From the NCBI GenBank assembly GCA_004211785.1, contig SHBX01000008.1, forward strand, positions 24,100-88,099: 64,000 bases of DNA, written 5' to 3'. The notes under the pieces are model-generated. The model saw nothing but the letters and a program-made list of their open reading frames with translations. It was not told the origin of the DNA and did not search any database. Positions 51,809-60,567 of this stretch are shown in pieces. The translations under genes and the position numbers were made by a program. Within the stretch, counting starts at the first letter, position 1. Each line of letters opens with the position of its first letter. This DNA is from Winogradskyella sp. GTDB lineage: Bacteria; Bacteroidota; Bacteroidia; Flavobacteriales; Flavobacteriaceae.

Positions 51809-52303
51809 ATGAAAAATTATATATTGATATCAATTCTATTAGTTTCTATTGGGACTTATGCTCAAAAATCTAACCTCACAATTTTCGACAATCTTGTAGG
51901 AAAAACATGGAAAGCAAATGGAAATTGGGGAGATGGAAGTAAATTTTATCAAGAAATAAATTTTGAATATTCTTTAGATAGCTCAATAGTTATTGCAAAA
52001 TCCATTGGGTATATTGATAAAGAACAGAATAAGTTAGGGTTACGAAATCACGGAATTAGAATGTATGATAAAGCCACTAAAAGTTTGAAATTTTGGGAGT
52101 TTGATGTTTTCGGTGAATTAACTAAAGGCATTGTGTTTTCTATAGGTAAAAATATTATATATCAATACACTTATGGAACTTCCACCGTAACAGACATGTG
52201 GGAATACGTTAATGATTCAACATATAATTTTAAAGTTGGAAATTATGTAAATGGAGAATGGAAACAACTATATCTGAGTACTCAATTTAAAGAAGCTAAA
52301 TAA
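51809..52303 (+). CDS. Secreted protein of unknown function
   Basis: The 164-residue protein has a signal peptide (MKNYILISILLVSIGTYAQ), with no lipobox. The mature part (LTIFDNLVGKTWKANGNWGDGSKFYQEINFEYSLD) has a lipocalin/DUF1579-like GxW context and alternating beta strands, suggesting a small beta-barrel. Family identity is uncertain. It follows the M3 peptidase gene by 20 bases and may be co-transcribed. Its end lies 3 bases from the convergent TRIC-like gene. Confidence 0.72.
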   Translation: MKNYILISILLVSIGTYAQKSNLTIFDNLVGKTWKANGNWGDGSKFYQEINFEYSLDSSIVIAKSIGYIDKEQNKLGLRNHGIRMYDKATKSLKFWEFDVFGELTKGIVFSIGKNIIYQYTYGTSTVTDMWEYVNDSTYNFKVGNYVNGEWKQLYLSTQFKEAK

Positions 52304-52306
52304 CAT

Positions 52307-52918
52307 TTAACTATTTTTTTTATACAAACTAGGCAAACTAATCTTAAATATTACTGCTGCTAATCTAATAGCTATTACCACAGCTCCAGTAATTAAAAAT
52401 AATAGATTTTGGTCTTGCAAAAAGGCATCAAGCGTAAAGTAAACAAGCCCTCCTAAAATACATGCTGTAGCATACACTTCTTTTCTAAAAATCACAGGGA
52501 TTTCATTACATAAAATATCTCTAATAACACCACCAAAACAAGCAGATATAGTGCCTAAAGTAACACAAATAACAGGATGCAAATCTGCAGAAATTCCTTT
52601 TTCGATACCAATTACTGTATAAAGTCCAATACCAATAGTATCAAACAAAAACAGAGAGCGTCTTAAATGCTTTATATAATTTCTAAACACTACCGCAAAT
52701 ACTGATGCCAAAGAAATAACCAATATAAAGGTCATATCCTGCATCCAAAAAACTGGTGTGGCGCCAATTAAGATATCTCTTAACGTGCCACCGCCAACAG
52801 CAGTAACAAAAGCAATAATAAAGACACCGAATGGGTCCATTTTTTTGTTCATGGCTATCAGAACTCCTGAAATAGCAAAGGCTACAGTACCAAATATATC
52901 TATAGTCTGAATGAACAT
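52307..52918 (-). CDS. TRIC/UPF0126-family membrane protein
   Basis: The 203-residue protein has the tandem UPF0126 (trimeric intracellular cation channel-like) repeats: DIFGTVAFAISGVLIAMNKKMDPFGVFIIAFVTAVGGGTLRDILIG in the first half and FDTIGIGLYTVIGIEKGISADLHPVICVTLGTISACFGGVIRDILC in the second (the GGG/GGVIRDIL motifs are the diagnostic parts). Seven hydrophobic segments are predicted. Bacterial family members conduct cations or move small molecules. It begins 3 bases after the RDD gene, in the same transcript. Confidence 0.92.
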   Translation of the reverse strand: MFIQTIDIFGTVAFAISGVLIAMNKKMDPFGVFIIAFVTAVGGGTLRDILIGATPVFWMQDMTFILVISLASVFAVVFRNYIKHLRRSLFLFDTIGIGLYTVIGIEKGISADLHPVICVTLGTISACFGGVIRDILCNEIPVIFRKEVYATACILGGLVYFTLDAFLQDQNLLFLITGAVVIAIRLAAVIFKISLPSLYKKNS

Positions 52919-52921
52919 AAC

Positions 52922-53647
52922 TTACATATTTTGAGTGTAATAGTTATAGTCTTTTAAAATGGTATCAATAAATTGTAAGTCGTACATCTCAGATTTAATT
53001 TGTAGAATATCGCAAATCTTCTGTCGCAAAAGGTTTAGAGTTTTGTAATCTGTGTTTTTCTTAGATATTAAAAACGCTTCTTTTATAATACGCACATCTT
53101 TATCAGATAATAAGGTTACATTATTAAACACAGGCTTATAGTCATCTGTAATATCTTCTAAAATAGTACTAGTGATTTTGTGTTTCTTTTTAATACTAAT
53201 AACAACAGTCCCGGCTGCAGAATCACCCACACGTTGCTTTCTGTCAGACAACAAGATACTTAACACACCAATAGAAGAGAAAAACATCCAAATATCAATA
53301 AGTCGTAGCATCCATCTTACAAAAAGATTATACCATTGGGTTGGCGTACCGTCTAGACGTACCACCTTTATTTTCATAATCATCTTTCCTATTGTGCGAC
53401 CTCCGAAAATGATATGACAAATCAAAGAATAAAAGAACGCTGGCAAATAAAACAAACCTAAAAAACCTCTTCTTGTCCAACCATCTGCATCAAATATCTG
53501 AGACAGGTTTACAAGGTTTTCCATGATGGTCATATATGTAAGTAAAATGATGCCATCTATAAGAAAAGCAACCATGCGTTCTCCAAGACCAATTAGCTTG
53601 TAATCTAAGTTTACATTTTGTGCAGTGTTAATTGCTAATTTGCTCAT
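52922..53647 (-). CDS. RDD-family membrane protein
   Basis: The 241-residue protein has an RDD domain at about residues 15-145: LGERMVAFLIDGIILLTYMTI (R and D), FYSLICHIIFGGRTIGKMIMKIKVVRLDGTPTQW and DRKQRVGDSAAGTVVI are its conserved blocks. About 100 polar residues follow. RDD proteins have been proposed to act in ion exchange or as membrane-protein partners, but function is open. It is divergent from the SpoIIM gene by 37 bases and co-transcribed with the TRIC gene, so it borders the DUF4129/MoxR cluster. Confidence 0.92.
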   Translation of the reverse strand: MSKLAINTAQNVNLDYKLIGLGERMVAFLIDGIILLTYMTIMENLVNLSQIFDADGWTRRGFLGLFYLPAFFYSLICHIIFGGRTIGKMIMKIKVVRLDGTPTQWYNLFVRWMLRLIDIWMFFSSIGVLSILLSDRKQRVGDSAAGTVVISIKKKHKITSTILEDITDDYKPVFNNVTLLSDKDVRIIKEAFLISKKNTDYKTLNLLRQKICDILQIKSEMYDLQFIDTILKDYNYYTQNM

Positions 53648-53684
53648 TGAAATGTATATTCGTTTTTAATATTAAAAAGAGTTT

Positions 53685-54668
53685 ATGCGCGAAGCATCTT
53701 TCGTCAAGCAAAATAAGGAAAAATGGATTGTATTTGAAAAAGCATTAGATAATAATGTAAAAATAAATCCTGATGACTTGGCTTCATATTACATTCAGCT
53801 TACTAATGATTTGGCGTATGCTCAAACTTATTATCCTGAAAGTAAAACCTTACTTTATTTAAACTCTTTAGCTTCGCAAGCGCATCAAAAAATTTATATT
53901 ACCAAAAAAGAATCAAAGAATAAAATTATTTCGTTTTGGAGAGATGAATTTCCACTATTTTTTCGTCAATATCACAAAACATTATTACACACCTTTTTAA
54001 TATTTATGGCTGCTGTAATTATTGGTGCTGTATCTACTCTAAATGATGATTCGTTTGTGAGACTAATCCTTGGTGATGGTTATGTAAATATGACTATTGA
54101 GAATATTGAAAATGGAGAACCAATGGCCGTCTATAAAAGCGGAAGTAATATAGGTTCGTTTTTAGGAATTACTATCAACAATATTAGAGTAGCTATTATT
54201 GCCTTTGCTTTTGGCGTATTTTTTAGTGTCGGCACTATTTATGTGCTTTTTAGCAATGGTATTATGCTCGGGGCTTTTATCACCTTTTTTTACAACTATG
54301 GCATATTAGAAAAAACCTCGACTGTATGGTTGCATGGCACTATAGAAATTTCGGTTATTGTTATCGCAGGTTGTGCGGGTATAGTTATGGGAAATAGCTT
54401 TTTATTTCCTAAAACATATTCGCGGCGTGTTGCTTTTATAAAAGGCGCCAAAGACGGTTTAAAAATTGTGGTAAGTACCATTCCGTTTTTTATCATTGCT
54501 GGGTTTATTGAAGGCTTTATAACACGTTATGGAGAACAAATGCCTTGGCCAGTTGCCTACGGAATTATATTACTATCCTTATTTATTATTATCTATTACT
54601 ACGTAGTCTACCCAATACTATTGAACAAAGCTGTAAATAGAATCGCTCCTAAATTACAACTCGCGTGA
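53685..54668 (+). CDS. SpoIIM-like (DUF95) membrane protein
   Basis: The 327-residue protein has a polar N-terminal part (1-98) and about six membrane helices from residue 102. The SpoIIM/DUF95 landmark WLHGTIEISVIVIAGCAGIVMG is present. SpoIIM in Bacillus works in engulfment and peptidoglycan hydrolysis; in Bacteroidota this protein has an unknown, non-sporulation role. It is first in a run of six overlapping genes: the next gene's GTG overlaps its stop by 4 bases. Confidence 0.9.
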   Translation: MREASFVKQNKEKWIVFEKALDNNVKINPDDLASYYIQLTNDLAYAQTYYPESKTLLYLNSLASQAHQKIYITKKESKNKIISFWRDEFPLFFRQYHKTLLHTFLIFMAAVIIGAVSTLNDDSFVRLILGDGYVNMTIENIENGEPMAVYKSGSNIGSFLGITINNIRVAIIAFAFGVFFSVGTIYVLFSNGIMLGAFITFFYNYGILEKTSTVWLHGTIEISVIVIAGCAGIVMGNSFLFPKTYSRRVAFIKGAKDGLKIVVSTIPFFIIAGFIEGFITRYGEQMPWPVAYGIILLSLFIIIYYYVVYPILLNKAVNRIAPKLQLA

Positions 54669-55585
54669 AACAACCTTATATAGAATTTAGAAACCGTAGT
54701 GGTTTTGGCGACATTATTAATAATTACTTCTTGTTCTTGAAACATAACTTTAAGGATTATAGTATGTTGTATCTAAGATATAATGCCGTTAGTATTATTT
54801 TAACTATTGTTGCTGCTTACTTATTAGTTACTGGCTTTATGGGACTTGCAAGTCGTGATTTTAGATTTGGAATGGGAAACAATCTAAATACTGAAAGTTA
54901 CTTTTTTGCTGGAGCTATAATTCTATTTCTAATAGTATTTGTAACTTCTCTTATTAATTATAGTTTTTCAAGTTCTTATGTGACACAGTATGTAAAAACA
55001 GGTGGTCATATTGAATCAAAATCTATTTGGAAGCAAATAACTAATAATATTGGCGCTATAATTGTCTTAATCATAGTTGGCGTACTTATATATGTGGCTT
55101 ATGCAATTATCGCATTAATGCTAGCAGTAATTCCATTCTTAGGTTTTATAGCACAATATGGCATTAGTTTTACGCTATCGGCAATTTTTGGACTCACATT
55201 TATGTCAATGTTTGCCAAAAATAAAGGGTTTAGTGATGCCATTTCAGAAGGTTTCAATTTTACATTTTCAAATTTGCTTAAAGTCATTGGATTTGGGTTA
55301 ATAATAGGTATTCTTAATCTTATGGTTACTGCGCTCATTCTTGCAATACCAGGATTTATTATTAGTATTTACACCTATTTTTCTGTAGAAAGTAGTGTAG
55401 ATTTAATAGGCAGTACATTTGCAACTCTAGTTTTTACCTTTGGTTTTGCAATTTTCATCTTATCATTCATATACACACAAGCCCTAACTCAAGTGGCTTT
55501 TGGTGTGTTGTATTATAATTTATTTGAGTTAAAGCATAACACTTTTCTTCAAGAAAAAATCAATCAAATTGGTAGTAATGAGTAG
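54665..55585 (+). CDS. Membrane protein of unknown function
   Basis: The 306-residue protein begins with a GTG overlapping the SpoIIM stop. After a polar start (IEFRNRSGFGDIINNYFLFLKHNFKDYSML) it has about six hydrophobic segments (AVSIILTIVAAYLLVTGFMG, FFAGAIILFLIVFVTSLI, IGAIIVLIIVGVLIYVAYAII and others), suggesting a multi-pass protein resembling DUF4013-type proteins, which I cannot confirm. Its neighbours in the operon point to a shared membrane complex. Its last 8 bases overlap the DUF4129 gene. Confidence 0.8.
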   Translation: MKQPYIEFRNRSGFGDIINNYFLFLKHNFKDYSMLYLRYNAVSIILTIVAAYLLVTGFMGLASRDFRFGMGNNLNTESYFFAGAIILFLIVFVTSLINYSFSSSYVTQYVKTGGHIESKSIWKQITNNIGAIIVLIIVGVLIYVAYAIIALMLAVIPFLGFIAQYGISFTLSAIFGLTFMSMFAKNKGFSDAISEGFNFTFSNLLKVIGFGLIIGILNLMVTALILAIPGFIISIYTYFSVESSVDLIGSTFATLVFTFGFAIFILSFIYTQALTQVAFGVLYYNLFELKHNTFLQEKINQIGSNE

Positions 55586-56306
55586 TCTTAAAACTAAATA
55601 CATTACTGCATTAGGTCTGGCATCTTCAATAGTTTTGAAGGCACAAGAATCTGCAAAAGAAGTAGCGCGCGATTCTTCGAGTATTGACATTAACCATTTT
55701 AAAGAAGGTCTTACAGATCGCTATTCTGGTAATGATTTTAATTATTCTATAAATGATACTGGTGGCGTTAATCTAGTTCAGCAAGTATTACGAAAGTTTT
55801 TTGGTTGGCTTCGTGACATATTCGGCATAGACATTAGCTATGTAAATTATAAAACACTAGAATACATCATCTATGGGCTTTTGGGCTGTGGCGTTCTTTA
55901 TCTACTCATTAAATTTCTTTTAGAAAACCCAGTAAGTTCAGTCTTTAAAACCGAAAATAAAACTATAGACGGCTTTAATTACATCGAAGAAAATATTGAA
56001 ACTGTAGATTTTGATGCACTTATTAATAATGCCTTAAAAGAAAATAATTTTAGGCTTGCCACACGTTATATGTACCTTAAATCTTTGAAGTCATTAAGCG
56101 CAAAAGGTATTATAGAATGGCATTTTGACAAAACCAACAATGATTATCTACGTGAAATAAAAGATAACCAAGTTAAGTCTTTATTTAAACGTGTCTCATA
56201 CATATATGACTACGTTTGGTATGGCGAGTTTCCTATTGATGAAATTAATTTTAACCAACATAAAAACGACTTTAACCAACTCATAAAATTTAAGTCTAAT
56301 GGATAA
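55578..56306 (+). CDS. DUF4129-family membrane protein
   Basis: I chose the ATG at 55578 (MSSLKTKYITALGLASSIVLKAQ), a signal-like start overlapping the previous stop; the frame is open 9 bases further up. One membrane helix at about residues 95-115 (YIIYGLLGCGVLYLLIKFLL) separates a periplasmic N-terminal part from a cytoplasmic C-terminal DUF4129-type domain (FRLATRYMYLKSLKSLSAKGIIEWHFDKTN, FNQLIKF). DUF4129 proteins co-occur with MoxR, DUF58 and transglutaminase-like proteins. Function is not established. It overlaps the DUF4350 gene by 8 bases. Confidence 0.88.
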   Translation: MSSLKTKYITALGLASSIVLKAQESAKEVARDSSSIDINHFKEGLTDRYSGNDFNYSINDTGGVNLVQQVLRKFFGWLRDIFGIDISYVNYKTLEYIIYGLLGCGVLYLLIKFLLENPVSSVFKTENKTIDGFNYIEENIETVDFDALINNALKENNFRLATRYMYLKSLKSLSAKGIIEWHFDKTNNDYLREIKDNQVKSLFKRVSYIYDYVWYGEFPIDEINFNQHKNDFNQLIKFKSNG

Positions 56307-57504
56307 GCGCTCAAAAATTGCATTGTATGTTATTGGAGCGGTTATCTTATTGATGATGATTGCTGAAGTCACAAAACCAAAACCCCTAAATTGGCGTGAC
56401 TCATACTCTGCTGCCGATAAAATTCCTTTAGGTTGTTATGTGTTATTTAACGAACTTAAAACCTTTAGCAACGGAGATGTTCAAGAAAATACCGAATCTA
56501 TTTTCTTATATTTTAAAAACAAAGAAGCACCAGAAGAAAAACAATCTCTGTTTATAATCAACGGTTATGTAAGACTCACAGAACAAGATGCAGATGCTTT
56601 GATAGACTTTGTAGATGATGGCAATACGGTTTTCTTGAGCAGTAAGACGCTGTATGGTAATTTGGCAGATACGCTTAACATTAATATCCAAATGGATTAT
56701 TCAAGCTTACTAAAAGAGCCTGCTAATAATGAGTTTACAAGTCCAAGTCAAAAAGAAAGTAATCGCCTATTTGAAGATGTTATCGAAAACGCATACATCA
56801 CTTCCTTAGATACGCTTAATACAACCATTTTGGGGACAATGTCTATTGAAGACGAAACCGAAACCGAATCGCATCCCAACTATATTAAGACTGTGTTTGG
56901 TGAAAATGGTGGTGCTTTCTATATTCATACAAACCCATATGCATTTACTAATTACCATATCCTAAATGGTAAAGAAGACTATACAGCTACCGTATTATCA
57001 TATCTGCCAAAACAGCAAATTATCTGGGACAACTATTATAAAAGTGGTCGAAAAATAATTACCAGTCCATTGCGATATATTTTAAAAAGTCCAGCATTAA
57101 AGTGGGCATTTTATATCAGCATGTTTAGCCTAATTTTGTTTGTGATTTTTAAAGGAAAACGTACGCAACGCATTATTCCTGTTATAGATAAGTTAGAAAA
57201 CTCTACAGTTGAGTTTACCCAAACTATTGGAGAACTCTACTACCAACACGGAGATTTTACAAATATTATTTCAAAAAAGATTCAGTATTTCTTAGAATTT
57301 GTAAGAACAAAGTATTTTTTGGACACCAATAATCTCAATGCTGGTTTTATTGAAAAACTTGCACTAAAATCAACAAATACAAAAGAAGATTCAAAAGCAA
57401 TTGTTGACTATTTATTGTATCTGAAATCTAAAACATTTCATACAGAATCAGAGCTTGTAGAATTGAATAAAAAAATTGAAACATTTACGAAAAATAATTT
57501 CTAA
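56299..57504 (+). CDS. DUF4350-family membrane-anchored protein
   Basis: The 401-residue protein has an N-terminal helix (IALYVIGAVILLMMIAEV), a periplasmic domain of ~220 residues that looks like a GATase-type fold (YSAADKIPLGCYVLFNELK, SLFIINGYVRLTEQDADALIDFVDDGNTVFLSS) and a second helix (KWAFYISMFSLILFVIF) before a cytoplasmic C-terminal domain. This is the DUF4350 arrangement. It is translationally linked to both neighbours: 8 bases of overlap with DUF4129, and a TAATG overlap with MoxR. Confidence 0.88.
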   Translation: MDKRSKIALYVIGAVILLMMIAEVTKPKPLNWRDSYSAADKIPLGCYVLFNELKTFSNGDVQENTESIFLYFKNKEAPEEKQSLFIINGYVRLTEQDADALIDFVDDGNTVFLSSKTLYGNLADTLNINIQMDYSSLLKEPANNEFTSPSQKESNRLFEDVIENAYITSLDTLNTTILGTMSIEDETETESHPNYIKTVFGENGGAFYIHTNPYAFTNYHILNGKEDYTATVLSYLPKQQIIWDNYYKSGRKIITSPLRYILKSPALKWAFYISMFSLILFVIFKGKRTQRIIPVIDKLENSTVEFTQTIGELYYQHGDFTNIISKKIQYFLEFVRTKYFLDTNNLNAGFIEKLALKSTNTKEDSKAIVDYLLYLKSKTFHTESELVELNKKIETFTKNNF

Positions 57505-58565
57505 TGGAAGAACAAAACACATCACCCGAAGCTGAAAACACACAACTTCAAGAAGAAGAAAATTCAGTTCTAAATAGTGAGCAACCTCAAGAAGTACAAG
57601 CTTTTGAAAGTCGTATAGATCTAAAGCCTCTTCAAGATAGTGTTGAGCAAATTAAAAGCGAAATAGCAAAAATTATAGTCGGCCAAAACGAAATGATTGA
57701 GTTGCTCATCATTTCTATTCTTACAAATGGTCACGCACTAATTGAAGGTGTTCCTGGTGTTGCTAAAACAGTTACTGCAAAGTTGTTAGCAAAAACCATG
57801 GCTGTAGATTTTAGTCGTATACAATTCACACCAGATTTAATGCCAAGTGATATTTTAGGAACTTCGATTTTTAATGTCAAAACCAATGATTTTGAATACA
57901 AAAAAGGTCCAATTTTCTCTAACATAGTTCTAATTGATGAGATTAACCGTGCGCCTGCAAAAACCCAAGCTGCTCTTTTTGAGGTCATGGCAGAAAGACA
58001 AATAACTATGGATGGCACAGAATACAAGATGACTGCACCTTTCTTGGTATTTGCAACGCAGAACCCAATAGAGCAAGAAGGAACATATCGTTTGCCAGAA
58101 GCGCAATTAGATCGTTTTTTGTTTAAGATTAATGTAGATTATCCGACTTTAGAAAACGAGGTACAGATTTTAACTGATAATCATAATCGTCAAGACAAAA
58201 TGGATTTCGACAGTATAACTACTGTTCTTTCAGCTGAAAACATTACAAAATACCAAAACCTCATCAAACAAGTTGTAGTAGAAGATAATTTACTAAATTA
58301 TATAGCATCTATTGTACATAATACCAGAACAAATGCCAACTTATACCTTGGCGCTTCTCCAAGAGCATCTCTGGCTATATTAAACGCTTCAAAAGCTAAT
58401 GCAGCAATCAATGGTCGTGATTTTGTAACACCTGATGATATTAAGCGCTGTACAAAGGCTGTTTTACAGCACAGGCTAGTATTAACTCCAGAAAGAGAAA
58501 TGGAAGCATTTACAGTAGATAAGGTTGTAGATCAAATTCTTGAAACGATAGAGATTCCGAGATAG
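57504..58565 (+). CDS. MoxR-type AAA+ ATPase (second in the window)
   Basis: The 353-residue cytoplasmic ATPase has an acidic, poorly conserved N-terminal extension (residues 1-45), then Walker A GVPGVAKT near residue 83, Walker B LIDEINRAPAKTQAALFEVM, sensor 1 FATQNP and EQEGTYRLPEAQLDRFLF. It is followed with a 1-base overlap by a DUF58 gene, the classic MoxR partner. The pair probably acts on a membrane complex formed by DUF4129, DUF4350 and SpoIIM-like proteins. It resembles the MoxR at 13444-14397 but has a longer N terminus. Confidence 0.93.
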   Translation: MEEQNTSPEAENTQLQEEENSVLNSEQPQEVQAFESRIDLKPLQDSVEQIKSEIAKIIVGQNEMIELLIISILTNGHALIEGVPGVAKTVTAKLLAKTMAVDFSRIQFTPDLMPSDILGTSIFNVKTNDFEYKKGPIFSNIVLIDEINRAPAKTQAALFEVMAERQITMDGTEYKMTAPFLVFATQNPIEQEGTYRLPEAQLDRFLFKINVDYPTLENEVQILTDNHNRQDKMDFDSITTVLSAENITKYQNLIKQVVVEDNLLNYIASIVHNTRTNANLYLGASPRASLAILNASKANAAINGRDFVTPDDIKRCTKAVLQHRLVLTPEREMEAFTVDKVVDQILETIEIPR

Positions 58566-59896
58566 TGAAGCGTTTATTTAAACATACCTATTTGACTTCT
58601 CGCTTTTTTACTATAGTCGGCATATTGGTTGGGCTTTATATTTTAGCTTACCTGTTCCAAGGATTATTTGTAATTGTAAAAATGCTATTCTATGTCGCAT
58701 TTGCCTTAGTAATAATAGACCTAATTTTATTATTCAAACAAAAAGGAATTAATGCTACACGTATTTTACCAGAAAAACTCAGTAATGGCGATGATAATCC
58801 AATAGAAATTGCATTAAATAACAGTTACAACTACAAAACTGAGCTTTTACTCATTGACGAGTTGCCGTTTCAATATCAAAAACGTGATTTTGAAATTGAA
58901 ACCAAACTAAAAGCTCAAGAAAAAAAGAAAATCACTTACACACTTAGACCATTGGAACGTGGTGAATATTATTTTGGAAACCTTAACATTTATGTAAATA
59001 CACCTATTAAGCTAGTAACGCGCAGATTTCAGTTTGGGAAAGATGCTATGGTGCCTAATTATCCGTCTTTTTTACAATTACGCAAGTTTATGCTTTTAGC
59101 TTTTTCTAATAAACTATTTGAATATGGACTTAAAAAAATAAGACGCATTGGTCACACCATGGAATTTGAGCAAATCAAAGACTATGTCATGGGTGATGAT
59201 ATTAGAAACATTAACTGGAAAGCAACCGCCAAGCGTAATCAGTTAATGGTAAATCAGTTTCAGGACGAGCGCTCTCAACCAATCTACAGTGTTATAGACA
59301 AGGGTCGTGCTATGAAAATGCCTTTTGAAGGTTTGAGCCTCTTGGACTATGCCATTAATGCAACGCTAGTAATCAGTAATGTGGCTATAAAGAAACAAGA
59401 CAAAGCAGGCATGTTTTCCTTTTCTCGTAAAGTTGAAAATAGAGTTATTGCAGAAAGACGTCCTTCACAGATGAACAATATTTTAGAAACACTCTATAAT
59501 ATTGATACAGATTATTCAGAATCTGATTTTGCGAGACTTTATGTAGATATAAAACGTAGTATTACACAAAGAAGCTTATTATTACTCTACACAAACTTTG
59601 AAACTTTAGACGCTTTGCATCGTCAATTACCATACTTACAAGCTATTGCAAAAAATCATCTATTAGTAGTTATCTTTTTTGAAAATACCGAGTTGCATCA
59701 GCTTACAAAGGACAAAGCAGAAACGACATATCAAATCTTTCAAAAGACAATTGCCGAAAAGTTTATCTACGAGAAAAAGCTTATTGTCAATGAGCTTCAC
59801 AAATATGGCATACAGACCATCTTAACCGCTCCTGAGCATCTTACAGTTAATACAATTAATAAGTATTTAGAGATTAAAGCTAGAGGGTTATTATAA
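58565..59896 (+). CDS. DUF58-domain protein
   Basis: The 443-residue protein has a GTG start overlapping the MoxR stop. Two N-terminal hydrophobic segments (FFTIVGILVGLYILAYLF, VIVKMLFYVAFALVIIDLILLF) lead into a beta domain and the DUF58 core at about residues 195-285: RRIGHTMEFEQIKDYVMGDDIRNINWKATAKRNQLMVNQFQDERSQPI (its conserved GDDIRNINWKA part is diagnostic). The C-terminal half resembles a VWA-like fold lacking a clear MIDAS DxSxS. It is the partner of MoxR and the last gene of the cluster before the TetR promoter. Confidence 0.91.
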   Translation: MKRLFKHTYLTSRFFTIVGILVGLYILAYLFQGLFVIVKMLFYVAFALVIIDLILLFKQKGINATRILPEKLSNGDDNPIEIALNNSYNYKTELLLIDELPFQYQKRDFEIETKLKAQEKKKITYTLRPLERGEYYFGNLNIYVNTPIKLVTRRFQFGKDAMVPNYPSFLQLRKFMLLAFSNKLFEYGLKKIRRIGHTMEFEQIKDYVMGDDIRNINWKATAKRNQLMVNQFQDERSQPIYSVIDKGRAMKMPFEGLSLLDYAINATLVISNVAIKKQDKAGMFSFSRKVENRVIAERRPSQMNNILETLYNIDTDYSESDFARLYVDIKRSITQRSLLLLYTNFETLDALHRQLPYLQAIAKNHLLVVIFFENTELHQLTKDKAETTYQIFQKTIAEKFIYEKKLIVNELHKYGIQTILTAPEHLTVNTINKYLEIKARGLL

Positions 59897-59900
59897 AAAT

Positions 59901-59940
59901 AGACAGACTTGTCTGTTTTTAAATATTTTGTTTATATTTG
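59901..59940 (+). promoter_or_regulatory. TetR operator overlapping the tetR promoter
   Basis: The operator ACAGACTTGTCTGT (59903-59916), with perfect ACAGAC/GTCTGT arms, overlaps a possible -33 TTG (59909-59911). The -7 box TATATTTG is at 59933-59940 after a 21-nt spacer. Transcription would begin at or beside the ATG at 59946, so the repressor mRNA may be leaderless and autoregulated. Confidence 0.7.
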
Positions 59941-59945
59941 TACGG

Positions 59946-60506
59946 ATGAAACGTGCATTAGTAAAACAACATATTATAGAAACAGCTTCGGACTTATTCT
60001 ACAAAAATGGCTATAACCGTACTGGAATCAACGAAATCATTAAAGAAGCTAGCATTGCTAAGGCGACGCTTTACAATCATTTCAAATCCAAAGAAGATAT
60101 TTGTGTGGCTTATTTAAAGTTCAAAAACGAAGGCTTTGTAGAAGATTTAAAATCCTTTATCGATACAAAAACAAAAGGTAAGCAAAAGTTATTAGGGCTT
60201 TTCGATTTTCTTCAATCATTCTATAATTCTAAAGAGTTTAATGGTTGCTGGTGTATTAATACGGTTTCAGAAATCCCAAAATCTAATGAAGTAATTAGAA
60301 AAGAGATTATAGCTCAAAAAGAAGCTTTAATTCTATTCATCAGTAATTTGGTTCAAGATAATTTAGAAGGTTATACGGAAGATGAAAGTCTTAAAATAGC
60401 AAAACAAATATTCATATTATATGAAGGAGCTATTTCCGAAAGTCATTTACAAGAAAATCCTTGGCCTATACAATCAGCAAAATCTATTTGCGAACAATTA
60501 TTATAA
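59946..60506 (+). CDS. TetR-family transcriptional regulator
   Basis: The ATG at 59946 gives MKRALVKQHIIETASDLFYKNGYNRTGINEIIKEASIAKATLYNHFKSKEDI, the family HTH (residues about 8-50). An earlier in-frame start at 59928 would lie within the promoter and is disfavoured. The C-terminal ligand domain is helical and has a CWCINTVSEIPKSNE stretch near residue 100, similar to TetR regulators of the YxaF/TetR_C type. It is 61 bases upstream of an SDR gene, with operators before each gene. It likely represses both. Confidence 0.92.
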   Translation: MKRALVKQHIIETASDLFYKNGYNRTGINEIIKEASIAKATLYNHFKSKEDICVAYLKFKNEGFVEDLKSFIDTKTKGKQKLLGLFDFLQSFYNSKEFNGCWCINTVSEIPKSNEVIRKEIIAQKEALILFISNLVQDNLEGYTEDESLKIAKQIFILYEGAISESHLQENPWPIQSAKSICEQLL

Positions 60507-60523
60507 AAAACTTATTCATTTAA

Positions 60524-60541
60524 AGACAGACTTGTCTGTCT
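60524..60541. promoter_or_regulatory. TetR operator in front of the SDR gene
   Basis: AGACAGACTTGTCTGTCT has perfect 8-bp arms around TT and shares 16 identical bases (AGACAGACTTGTCTGT) with the site upstream of tetR. It lies about 27 bases before the SDR ATG, where binding would block promoter access. Confidence 0.8.
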
Positions 60542-60567
60542 AAATATTAATTTTAAAACAAAGAATA

